Assembly: GCA_949592205.1 (NCBI GenBank)
Contig: CATIUR010000006.1
Coordinates: 67,762,001 to 67,826,000 of the forward strand
Direction: 5' to 3'
DNA length: 64,000 nt
From: Helichrysum umbraculigerum
Taxonomy: Eukaryota > Streptophyta > Magnoliopsida > Asterales > Asteraceae
The notes beneath the pieces are model-generated. The model had not been told where the DNA came from, did not search any database, and saw nothing but the letters and a program-made list of their open reading frames with translations. Positions 33,125 to 44,400 of the stretch are shown here, one piece after another; position 1 is the first letter of the stretch; the number at the start of each line of letters is the position of its first letter. The translations under genes and the position numbers were made by a program.

Positions 33125-34560
33125 CTCGAAAACCACATTAAGCAGTGATATTGGCTTATCATCGGTATCTTCTTTACTGTATGTTCCATGTAAAACTGAG
33201 TTTTGAAGTCTCCAACCTGCACATATACCCAACTTTAGTAACTTGATTAGTTAAAATGCTAACCCAGATACACATACGAATTTAAATAAAAATACAATAT
33301 AAACTTAACTATACACATGATGTATTGAAATAAAAAAAAAAGTACATTGTAACATACATAAAAAGTGAGTTGCGCTTGAAAGGGTATTAAAATTTAACTT
33401 ACATTAATGATTTTTCTAATTGATTTGGTAATTATATGTTGGAGGACAGAATCTATATTATGAGACAAATAGTTTTTTATAAGCCATTGTATAGATGAAT
33501 GTAGGTAAACTAAAGTGAAAACATGAACAATTATTGCTGATGGAGATACTCGTACCCAAAACATAGTCTACAAAGCATCAAACTTTCTTAAAAACAAAGA
33601 ACAAAAGAAGCAAATAAAGTAACTTACAGGAATACCAAAAGCCCAAAATTTAACGGTAGCTGTAATAGAGTGTCTTGCCATTCACCCATCTACCATCATC
33701 TCCGTATCCACTTCGAATTTAAGCACTTAAAACCCACCCTGATAAAAGTCTACACCCATTTTACCACCAACTTCTAATAAAATAAATCATCATACTTAGT
33801 GTTCACAAACAATGAAGAAGCTAACCATACCAGCAATAAAAGGGTCAGCTGTTCGAAAAGTTTTAGCGTCATAAACAGAGAATCCATGACTAAACCTTCC
33901 TATTGCAGAGAATAATAGTATAGCCAATACGTATCCACCGGGGAGTAACGCCACCTGACTGAATTAACAACAAAAAATATCTAAGATTAAACAAAAAGTC
34001 ATAAAATAGCGAAGTACTAACACTCATGTTTTTGTGTAGCACATGGTTTTTACTTTTGTTTCGATTTTGGTTATTTTTGTTCCATTTTAGTCATGAAAAT
34101 GATTTACTGAAACAAAAGTGACCTATAACCATAAACATACACTAACAAAACATGGTTTTAGACTTTTCGTATTATAATAGAATCTAATCCAAACAACTTT
34201 TAAACTAAGAAAATGCAATTGTTTGAAAGTACTTATCTGCACCACTTAAATTCGAACAATAAACCCAGGTGGAATACTTATTTATTTAACATCATAATTC
34301 TTAATTCAAAACATACAAATAAATAAATATATAATCTACAGAAAAAAAAAAAATTACCCCCATTTTCTAAATCGAGAATTAGTGTCAGGTTTTTCAAACT
34401 GAATGACTCCTTCAAGAGAAACATTTTCTTGACTAACGATGGAAATGGATGGTTGTTCATCGGAATCCGAGAAACCGGTGGACGAATAACACCGTTGTTG
34501 CTGTCGTAGCTCCGGCGCCGGTGGGCAGTTGCGTTAGATTCAGGTTTAGATACATTGTTG
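33125..34560 (-). pseudogene. Decayed DUF3054-like membrane protein gene
   Basis: Two minus-strand exons join well: one ending at 34358 (SDEQPSISIVSQENVSLEGV, then FEKPDTNSRFRKWG) and 33958-33831 (QVALLPGGYVLAILLFSAIG, RFSHGFSVYDAKTFRTADPF). This matches my memory of plant DUF3054 proteins, small membrane proteins usually carrying an organelle-targeting N-terminus. The next block (33765-33640) contains GYGDDGRWVNG and ITATVKFWAFGIP, but in two different frames and with stops before them. A block near 33220-33130 reads GWRLQNSVLHGTYSKED. Upstream, the frame meets TAA near 34530 and no start is evident. I read it as a pseudogene with frameshifts and a lost start; function of the family is unknown. 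Confidence 0.5.
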
Positions 34561-35023
34561 CCAGTTTCCCAATGCAGGGAAGTTTGCCGGAAGTTTGTGT
34601 GGATTAATTTTGACCCTATGTTTGTAATATATTATCATCTTCGGCAATGAAATCGTAGTTTTGTTGGTCCATTACACCGGTAACGCAAAAGCCGAATCGA
34701 ATTTGAATTGGGTGGAGTAGGTGGTGCGTGATGAATTGATTATGCGTTATTTATAAGAGGATAGGATGAAGACCTTTTAGTTTCCCTGAAAAAATTGGCC
34801 TGCCGACATTTACAATATCAAGGGGAACGATTAATGGATATGGCGTGTAGATGGCAGCAAAATCAAGAGGAGAAATTAAAATATCTGCGTTCAATATTTC
34901 CTTTTTTCAAGCAAAACATTGGGGAATGGAAAACAAAAAAAAAAAATTTAAAGCAAAAAAGCTATAAATTGGGTATTAGTTAATGATTTCGAAATATTAT
35001 TAAATGCTCTTTTTAATAAATTG
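34561..35023. other. Spacer between the DUF3054-like relic and Mutator-like copy 2
   Basis: A 62-codon plus-strand frame at 34795-34983 contains two similar Met-Ala-Cys-Arg blocks but has no other support. Nothing else was identified. Confidence 0.35.
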
Positions 35024-36666
35024 GGGATCATAGGGGAAGGGGTCATATGAGGAGAAGGAGGAGAAGTTTTATTTGTGGCCATTGGATGACCTTTTGGGTT
35101 TGATCAATGGTTAAAAAGGGTGACAATTTTGTAATTACTTTCAAAAATAAGGGTATTAGTTAACAAAAAAAAACATAACATTAATTTTCACTCCACACCC
35201 CTTCCACTATTTAGACTTTTACATTCTAACCCTTTCACTTTATTTTCTTCCCCCTCCTACATTCTTCTTCCTCCAACCCCACTAACACCACCCCACCACC
35301 CCCACCACTTGCTGCCACCACCTGACTGCCGCCAGCCGCCGTCAGATTCCGGCCGCCGAAAAAAAAATTTCAAAAAGAATTTTTTTTTCAAAATTTTTTA
35401 TTTTTTCAAAAAAAAAATTTTCAAAATTTTTTTCCCATAAATCTTTTATTAGATATAGTATTCATTTTCCTACTGCACTTTTAATAAAACTATACATTTT
35501 TTTCACTGCATTTTGTATATTATTGTTAATTAACTAAAACTTTCATATATTTTACTGCATCTTCTATACCCGACGTCAACAAAATACCATACAAATGGAT
35601 TATATATATAATCTAAAATGCAGTAAAAAGAGAACAATATGTCCTAAATGATGTATATGCAAAATGCAATAAAAACAACAATATGTATTATACTTTAATA
35701 CAAAATGCAATACAAATAGATAATATGTAAAATACAAAATGCAGTACAAATCGATAATATGTAAAATACAAAATGCAGTGAATAACAAACAATATATAAT
35801 TAATGAAATATATGAAAAATGCAGCAAAAATAACAAAATGCAGTGAAAATAACAAAATGCAGTACAAATAGATTATGTATAATATAAAATGCAGTGAAAA
35901 TAACAAAATGCAGTAAAAAAAACAAAATGCGGTACAAATAGATTATATATAATATAAAATGCAGTAAAACGAACAATGTGTACTAAATAAATATATGCAA
36001 AATGCAGTAAAAACAGTAGTATGTATTATACTTTCATACAAAATGCAGTAAAAATGGATCATATGTATAATATAAAATGCAGTAAAAATAAACAGTATGT
36101 AATATATGAAATATATGCAAAATGCAGTGAATAATAATAAAATGCAGTGTAATTTTAACAAAATGCAGTAAAAAATATATTATGTATAACTTAAAATGCA
36201 GTAAAAAACAAACAATATATATAAGATTGAGGTGTATAAATAAAATGCAGTAAACAAATCAAAAGAATTATGTGTAAAATACAAAAATACAGTAAAAACG
36301 AGCAATATCTACTTAACATATATACAAAATGCAATAAAAATAATAAAATGCAGTACAAAGTGATAATATGTAAAAAAAAATTGGAAAAAAAAATTTATGG
36401 AAAAAAAATTTTAAAATTTTTTTTTAAAAAAATTTAAAAAAAAAATTGAAAATTTTTTTTCCGACGACCGGCGACGGCGGGTGGCGGCGGCGACGGGTGG
36501 CAGCAATTAGTGGTGGATGGTGGTGGGTGGTGGAGGGGAGGGTGGGTAGGAAGAAAGTATGGGGGAGTAGTGTACACTATTAAAAATGTGGAGGGGTTAA
36601 AAATGAAAATTTGAAATTCTTCTCCTCGATCTCCTCAAATGATACCTTCTCATCTGAACCTCACCC
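35024..36666. mobile_element. Mutator-like non-autonomous element, copy 2
   Basis: It starts GGGATCATAGGGGAAGGGG and ends in the inverse-like CTCATCTGAACCTCACCC; both ends contain GAGAAGGAGGAGAAG or its complement. Extended arms of some 300 bp (CCACC-rich left, GGTGG-rich right) are imperfect inverted repeats. The interior has about thirty AAAATGCAGTA words between AT-rich spacers. It is nearly identical to the element at 39601-41160. No clean target duplication was seen here (TTTTAATAAATTG versus TTTTAAGAATTCG is at best degenerate). Open frames of Phe/Ile/Leu-rich peptides come from the repeat and are not genes. Confidence 0.8.
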
Positions 36667-37019
36667 TTTTAAGAATTCGTTTTAATAATTCAAATTATTT
36701 TCAGATTAATTGGAATATAAAATAATGACATCAGCAAATGAATGTGGGAGTGACACATCAGCATATTAGATTGCTTCATGCTGTGCCAAGTCAGCTTCAT
36801 GACATCAGAGAAAACCCCCTTTAGTAGTATAGATACATATAAATTGTTCTTGCGACATCTTGTTAGTAAATAAGTTAATCTAATTAAATAATGAGTTAAT
36901 CCGATAAATTCTATCATTTTCTTAAATAAATAAAAATCATTTTTATCCGTATCAAATACGAAAAAGAAAAAAAAAAGTGAGAAATCATGGAAAAGAAGGC
37001 CTCAAATGAAGGGAATGAG

Positions 37020-37150
37020 AGAAGTGCTAAATTAACTGCATTTTAAAAATAAATTTGTAGATGTAAAATGTAGCGTTGTTAAAATGCAGTATTTCGTTGG
37101 TAAGATGCAGTGAATTTAGACAACAATTACGTCCTAAAATGCAGGAAATT
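37020..37150. repeat. TGCAG-word cluster upstream of the P450 gene
   Basis: AACTGCATTTTA, AAAATGCAGTATTT, AAGATGCAGTGAA and TAAAATGCAGGAAA lie within about 130 bp, 220-350 bp before the start codon. They are the same words that fill the flanking Mutator-like elements, so this may be an old fragment of that family acting as promoter sequence. Confidence 0.45.
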
Positions 37151-37368
37151 CGACTTCTTTTCTTTCTCCTTATTTGAAACATTCCCCTCGAAACCTTACC
37201 AAAAAATTTCAATCTAATCTGAAAAGAAAATACAAGTTGTTCTTCAGAAAAAGGACAAATAAAAATGTAAGTAGGTATGCAATAACTGATAAGAGTTGGA
37301 TGTGAATGTGTGATCAAATTAAAACACACTTCCATACAACAACTTACGACCACACAAAAATATCATCT

Positions 37369-39525
37369 ATGGATTATCAGACCTTGTTTCTCATACTATC
37401 TTTCATTATACCGTTAATTTATTTTTTCACTATTTCCGGTCGCCGTAACTCTCGGCTTCCACCGGGCCCTTACCCTCTACCGATCATCGGAAACCTCTTA
37501 CAACTTAGCGACAAACCCCATCGCTCTCTTGCCACACTCTCGAAACGTTATGGTCCTTCAATGTCACTTAAGTTTGGTAGTAGAACAACCATAGTTGTTT
37601 CATCACCCGATATTGCTAGAGACTTTTTTAGCACACATGACCAATCTTTTTCTAGTCGATCGATCCCTGAGACTGCACGACTCCTGGACCACCATAAATG
37701 CTCGATTGCATGGCTGCCTGTTGGCGATCAATGGCGACTACTAAGACGAATAACTAAAGAATACTTGTTCTCTGGGCAATGCCTAGATGCTAGTGAAAAA
37801 CTACGCCAGGAAAAGGTACAAGTTTTAACGGCAAATTCTGTTGGTTTTCGGCAACTTAGTGTGCGTTTAGTTACGAAAAACTCCCCAGAAAAACTTTATA
37901 AAAAAAATTATAAAACGTGTTCAAATTCGAGTTTTCTGATAAACTTTTGTAAGAAAAGGAAAATTCTTGTTTTCCTTTTTATAACTACAAAGTTGAAAAC
38001 TACTTTTGATGGTTTTCTAAGTTTTCCATCTCTGCTCTTACTCGGAGAAAGAAAACTCCATCCCTTACAACTAAAAACGTTTTATAGATTTTTCATGCAT
38101 TTCTAGAGAAGTAAAACACTTCTCGTTCTCTAAAGAAATGGAAAAAGAAATTGAAATTTTTTTTCTGTAACTAAATGCGCCCTTAATATCTGGATTGGGT
38201 AAATTACCTAACTAGAAGAGGTAACATAAAACTCAAAATTTATCATTTTGGAGTATTCTTAATATCTCTCTCTTGAAAAATAGTATAAAATTCAATATTT
38301 TTTGGACAAATGTGTGTATATTATAGTGATAGTTGTGTGAGAGTTGTTGTGTAGGATGAGTAATTCATGTGATTATATTTGTAGGTACAAGAACTTGTTG
38401 ATCATGTTACTGAATGTTGTACAAGTGAAACGGCTGTGAACGTAGGTGCAGCTGCGTTTACGACAACACTAAACATTTTATCCAACTTGATGTTCTCTAA
38501 AGACTTGTCTCAATACGTTTCCACGGCATCACAAGAATTTAAGGATGCAATATGGGGCGTTATGGAAATTGGGGGAAAGCCGAACCTAGTTGACTTTTTT
38601 CCGATACTTAAGCCCTTTGATCTACAAGGGTTAACACGGCAAGGAAATGTTTATGCTAAAGTGTTATATACTATATTCGATGGGATCATTGATCAACGGT
38701 TGCAAACAAGAAGTAATAGTTCATCATCGTATGAAGGTGTTGAATCGCGAATAAATGATGTCTTGGACTTGCTGCTCAACTTCAACTTGAAAAATGAGAC
38801 TGTATTTAGTCGAAATGACATAAGACATTTGTTGTTGGTAAGTAGATGGTACTAGCGCTGATTAACTTTCCGTTTAGAAGGCTGTATCATATTGATCAAA
38901 ATATTACTTGTTGTAGGATTTGTTTGTTGCTGGAACTGATACGACATCAACCACATTGGAATGGGCGATGACAGAGCTTATTCGGAACCCCAAGAAACTG
39001 GAGATGGCTCGTTTAGAGCTCATAAAAGTCATGAAAAACAACAAAAAACTTATACAAGAAAATGATATCACTCAACTCCCTTACTTACGAGCTGTTATAA
39101 AAGAAACTCTCCGACTACATCCTCCCGCCCCTTTTCTTATCCCTCACCAAGCCATACATGACATAACAGTCCGAAATTTCATCATCCCTAAAGATGCACA
39201 AATCCTATGTAATGTTTGGGCTATTGGTCGGGACCCAAACGTTTGGTTAGACCCAGAAACGTTCATGCCCGAGCGGTTTTTGGAAGTCGAAATAGACTAT
39301 AGAGGTCAACATTTCGAGCTCATTCCATTTGGTAGTGGAAGGAGGATATGTCCAGGATTGAATATTGCTAATAGAATGTTACACATAATGTTGGGTTCTC
39401 TGATTCACAAGTTTGATTGGAAGCTTGAAGGAAATATGAGAGCACAAGATATGGATATGAACGAGAAGTTTGGGCTCACATGTCCAAGAAATGTACCTCT
39501 CATGGCTGTACCAATCAAAATTTGA
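37369..39525 (+). CDS. Cytochrome P450, CYP76-like (502 aa, three exons)
   Basis: Exons 37369-37815, 38385-38837 and 38917-39525 join in phase 0 to a 502-residue protein, the normal length. It starts at MDYQTLFLILSF, giving an N-terminal membrane anchor, then the hinge RLPPGPYPLPIIGN. Motifs: I-helix AGTDTTST (about 305), KETLR (about 361-366), PERF, and the haem loop FGSGRRICPG with the ligand Cys at about 445. Sequence around SLATLSKRYGP, AFTTTLNILSN and DLFVAGTDTT resembles CYP76-family enzymes, ER-bound monooxygenases of terpenoid and phenolic metabolism; the substrate cannot be told. The intron before DLFVAGTDTT is the conserved one; the first intron (37816-38384) is extra, holds a MITE and is bounded by repeated AGGTACAAG. 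The upstream in-frame ATG at 37306 would put a non-membrane leader before the anchor and is less likely. The gene appears intact and sits between two Mutator-like copies. Confidence 0.9.
37859..38182. mobile_element. Tourist-like (PIF/Harbinger) MITE in P450 intron 1
   Basis: The ends GTGTGCGTTTAGTTAC and, inverted, GGGCGCATTTAGTTACAG are terminal inverted repeats. TTA lies on both sides (37856-37858 and 38183-38185), the 3 bp duplication typical of PIF/Harbinger elements. It is 324 bp, non-coding, and lies wholly within the first intron. Confidence 0.75.
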
Positions 39526-39591
39526 TGGTTTGAATAAACATTATGGTTTTGGTTTTCTAGATAAAAATAAATCTATTAGAGTAAGAAGGGC

Positions 39592-41169
39592 TTATTCATT
39601 GGGATAATAGGGGAAGGGATCATATAAGGAGAAGGAGGAGAAGTTTTATTTGTGACCATTGGATGATCTTTTGGGTTGGATCAATGGTTAAAAAGGGTGA
39701 CAATTTTGTAATTACTTTAAAAAATAAGGGTATTAGTTAACAAAAAAAAACATAACATTAATTTTCACTTCATACCCCTTTCACAATTTAGACTTTTACA
39801 TTTTAACCCTTCCACTTTATTTTCTTCCCCCTCCTACCTTCTTCTTCCTCCAACCCCACCTACCACCACCCCCACCACTTGCTACCACCACCTGACTGTC
39901 GCCGGTTGCCGCCGGAAAAAAAAATTTCAAAATTTTTTTTTTTCAAATTTTTTCCCCAAAAATCTTTTATTAGATATAGTATTCTTTTCCTACTGCATTT
40001 TTAATAAAACTATACGTTTTTTTCAATGCATTTTCCATATTATTGTTAATTAACTAAAACTTTTATATATTTTACCGCATCTTCTATACCCGACGTCAAC
40101 AAAATACTGTACAAATGGATTATATATATAATCTAAAATGCAGTAAAAAGAGAACAATATGTCCTAAATGATGTATATGCAAAATGCAATAAAAACAACA
40201 ATATGTATTATACTTTAATACAAAATGCAATACAAATAGATAATATGTAAAATACAAAATGCAGTACAAATCGATAATATGTAAAATACAAAATGCAGTG
40301 AATAACAAACAATATATAATTAATGAAATATATGAAAAATGCAGCAAAAATAACAAAATGCAGTGAAAATAACAAAATGCAGTACAAATAGATTATGTAT
40401 AATATAAAATGCAGTGAAAATAACAAAATGCAGTAAAAAAACAAAATGCGGTACAAATAGATTATATATAATATAAAATGCAGTAAAACGAACAATGTGT
40501 ACTAAATAAATATATGCAAAATGCAGTAAAAACAGTAGTATGTATTATACTTTCATACAAAATGCAGTAAAAATGGATCATATGTATAATATAAAATGCA
40601 GTAAAAAATAAACAATATGTAATATATGAAATATATGCAAAATGCAGTGAATAATAATAAAATGCAGTGTAATTTTAACAAAATGCAGTAAAAAATATAT
40701 TATGTATAACTTAAAATGCAGTAAAAAACAAACAATATATATAAGATTGAGGTGTATAAATAAAATACAATAAACAAATCAAAAGAATTATGTGTAAAAT
40801 ACAAAAATGCAGTAAAAACGAATAATATCTACTAAACATATATACAAAATGCAATAAAAATAATAAAATGCAGTACAAAGTGATAATATGTAAAAAAAAT
40901 TGGAAAAAAAAAATTTAATTTTTTTTAAAAAAAATTAAAAAAAAATTTGATATTTTTTTTCCGACGACCGGTGATGGGTGGCGGCGGGTGGCAGCAGCTA
41001 GTGGTGGGTGGTGGTGGGTGGTGGAGGGGAGGGGTGGGTAGGAAGAAAGTAGGAGAGAGTAGTGTACACTATTAAAAAGGTGGAGGGGGTAAAAATGAAA
41101 ATTTGAAAATTCTTCTCCTCCTTCTCCTCAAATAATACTTTCTCCTCTAAACCTCATCCCTTATTCATT
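39592..41169. mobile_element. Mutator-like non-autonomous element, copy 3, with 9 bp target duplication
   Basis: The element itself is 39601-41160 (1560 bp). It begins GGGATAATAGGGGAAGGG and ends CTCTAAACCTCATCCC, with GAGAAGGAGGAGAAG words near both ends. TTATTCATT flanks it exactly (39592-39600 and 41161-41169). The 9 bp duplication and long terminal arms fit the Mutator superfamily. The interior carries about thirty AAAATGCAGTA words as in copies 1 and 2. It begins about 75 bp after the P450 stop codon, so it may supply or disturb that gene's 3-prime end. Confidence 0.85.
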
Positions 41170-41417
41170 GAATGCATCTTCAAATCTAATAATATCGTCT
41201 CATTTTTAACTGGTCAATTATGATTTCATATAGGTATGTTCAAATACGGTTTAATGAAAAAAAAAATCAATACAAAGTAATGGTTAGAATATTTAGATAG
41301 TCCATCATATATGCAAAATTTCCTGAAATGTAATTCCGTTAAGTGATCATGATCACTAAGCTATAAAACCCGCAGTTGATACAAAAATGGCTTCAACTGT
41401 TTTGAGACTACTTTAAT

Positions 41418-44400
41418 CTATGCTTCCTTCTTTTTGGCACGATACGGAAACTTCTGATATATTGAAATGCTCATCATCACAAGTGGAAGAGCCAAAAGGC
41501 AGAACGATGAAGGTGGTTGCCCGTCAAACACAAACTGCAACAGAGCTGTAACTAGGAGAGCGGAGACAATAACAAACCCCTGTATGTACATGTAACAATA
41601 AACCGAATAAATGAAATATCATCAGAAACTTAAGAAGGAAGTCTAAGCGTGATGCCACGTAAAGAATGGTAAATTCAGAAAATGGCAATGATCGGGGAAC
41701 CCACGAAAAATTGCTACTGCTGTATTGACAAAATCTAGAGCAAAAACTTCTACTTGAGAGTCATTGTAATTTGTAATAAACTGTTCATGTCGTCACATTT
41801 GGTCCACGTGTTCTTACTGTGTCAAAGGGTATTTTTGGCATTCTATAAAAAGCCAAGGAATTCATTTACTACCATGTTCAGAGTAGAAATTGGAACTTGT
41901 ATATATAAAAAATCCCTCCTAGAAGAACAAATATAGCGTAGCAACATTTGTATCTTAATATCTACTCTAAAACCAGCCACTAACAAAAACTTATAAAACT
42001 ACATAGAAAAAAGTTGACCCCCCATCGAGAAAGCTGTACATCATTATTCTATGTGCTTAGTTAAAAGTTGATATGGCAATTTTGGGTTATATGTTATCCC
42101 TAACGGGCTACATGTGCACTTTTTTTAAGATTTATCACAAATGCAAAAAGATTGAACAAGTCAAGTGGATCAAATAGGACATAAGTCACCGAAAGTGTAT
42201 TCTAAATGCATATAACCAGTTGAATCGGCCTGACCAAACACATTTTGACCCATACTATAATTACCCACTCAGACCTGTAACCCAACCCGTGCAATCTTTC
42301 ACCTCTAGTTACAAGTCATCTTTAATATGAAACTTTTGCACGCTAAACAAGATGGAAATTTTAGTCAAGCTGCAGGGAACTTGCCGCCTGCTTAGACATC
42401 TGATATTCTGATCAAATGAAACCTATTGTAAATACATAAAAGGCTATTGAAACTTGCCTTTCGTACGCCACCAGCATAAGAGGTGACAAGGCCCACAAGA
42501 ATCCCACCAACAGCATTGATAAAGACAGGGATCTGAATGAAGGAAGAAAACAGAACTATATAAGTATGGGTTGATCCAAACTTAATAGATCTATGTTTGT
42601 ATTTGGTTCACAGTTCAATTTTGAAATGTAGGGCTTCAAGTCGGTCCACTATTTTTTCACTATTCTGAATTTTTAGGTTCCAATCCGCGGTTCAAACAAA
42701 TCAAACCCCAAGAACAGCCCTAAGTTATCCATAAATCTATCTCATGTGTTAATTTAATGCTCATAATAATAAAGTTAAAAGATGAATACCGCTGTAAGTG
42801 GTGTCCACCCATGGAAGAATCCATGCCGTCTCATTGCTTCACCATCGGGCGAGTGGTAGGTACTTGCCAGTAAACAAAGGATCCCAACCAATGACATCTC
42901 TACCGTCATTAAGTATGAAGAGTGTTTCTTAACCTACAACATGAAGAATTGGTTAGAGTAAAGTTGTAACCGATCATGAAGCCAAGACGTCTCAAATTTT
43001 AGATGATGCACATGTTTTACTCAATCATCACAATCAAATACAGGTGGCTAAAATGCGTCAAAACATGTTTGGGTGAAAACGGTTAGTTTTTAGTGCGGGT
43101 CAATGTGGAATTGTAGATACAGTTGGTTACAGTTATTTGAATGTTATCTATGATGAATTATTGTGTTAAACAAGATTACAAAAGCTATATTACTGCAATA
43201 TAATCTAAATGTTTGAATAAACCAAACCAGGTTAACCCATTTGGGCGACTTTTCAAGTAGTTGGACCCAAACCAACCCATTCATTAGTAAGCGTGCTGAA
43301 TTGTCATCTCTAAAGTTCTAGTTGCCAATCTATCCCTCATTCACAATAGAATATCAACACTCATGTGGGAAAATCAGCTTATTGGAACTTAAAAAACCAA
43401 AATTATCCCTACTATTACAAGAGAGAATGCATAGCACCCCCAATACGAAAGAAACTTTGACAAACCTGAGATGCCCATTGGCACAAAGCAGAAGCAAGAC
43501 CAGAAAGTACAGAAGCTATCAAGACCGGCACAATTCCATAAAGAACAATTTCATCAGGATTATCACTTCCATAATCTTTTCTTGACCCTTCCCCAATGCT
43601 TAAAAGGACAGCTGCCAATATAAGTATGAACAGGGCACCAATTTGTTGAATAGATTGTTTCTGCCTGCAGTGAGATTTTTTCTGTTATTTATAGACATCT
43701 AAATAAATTACATTTTTTTAGCAACTTTAGTTTATTCATATTGATGAGCGGTTACGTAAGGGAAGTTCCACATAGTTAAAACATATATTATTTCTCAGTT
43801 TATGGTAAAAAGGGACTCATTCTACCTCAACAAGGTCAAATTGGTGTATAAAACTAACCAAGAACTTTTTAGTTATACCAAGACTCAATATTAAAAATTT
43901 TTAATTTTGGTCATATGGATGTTGCATGAGCAAAAAAGACGGTTGGCTTCTTAGAAAAAGTTACAAAATTTGGAGAAAAACACAAGTCACTTTTGACCAC
44001 TATAGCTGTTAAGAGGCAGTACAAAGCATTAAAAACATTTTAATATTTGTTCTTCAATATTTTGGATCCCAGTTCAGTCCTTAACAGGTTCTTGAACCGG
44101 CCGGGCCAATCCTTAACAAGGACTAAACGAGTCCATGATCCGAATATCAAGCATAAATACTGATTGACTGGGGACATGGACCGATCCAGTGCTGTTTCAG
44201 ATCAGTGAATAAACCAAAACAAAAGACCAGACCTATCTCGCTCGGCGCCTAAAGGAGTTTGTCCATTTTTCCATCTCTTAACACAATATATGTATGCATG
44301 TATACGCAGTAATACTGATCTGTTAACAATAAATAACTGAACTAAGATTCACCTGGAGAACATACCTTAAAATCATATACGTAAACAATGCTGTGAAAAT

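Noticed and set aside
34795..34983. 62-codon plus-strand frame with an internal MACR repeat
   Set aside because: Short, no family similarity seen, and next to a transposon end.
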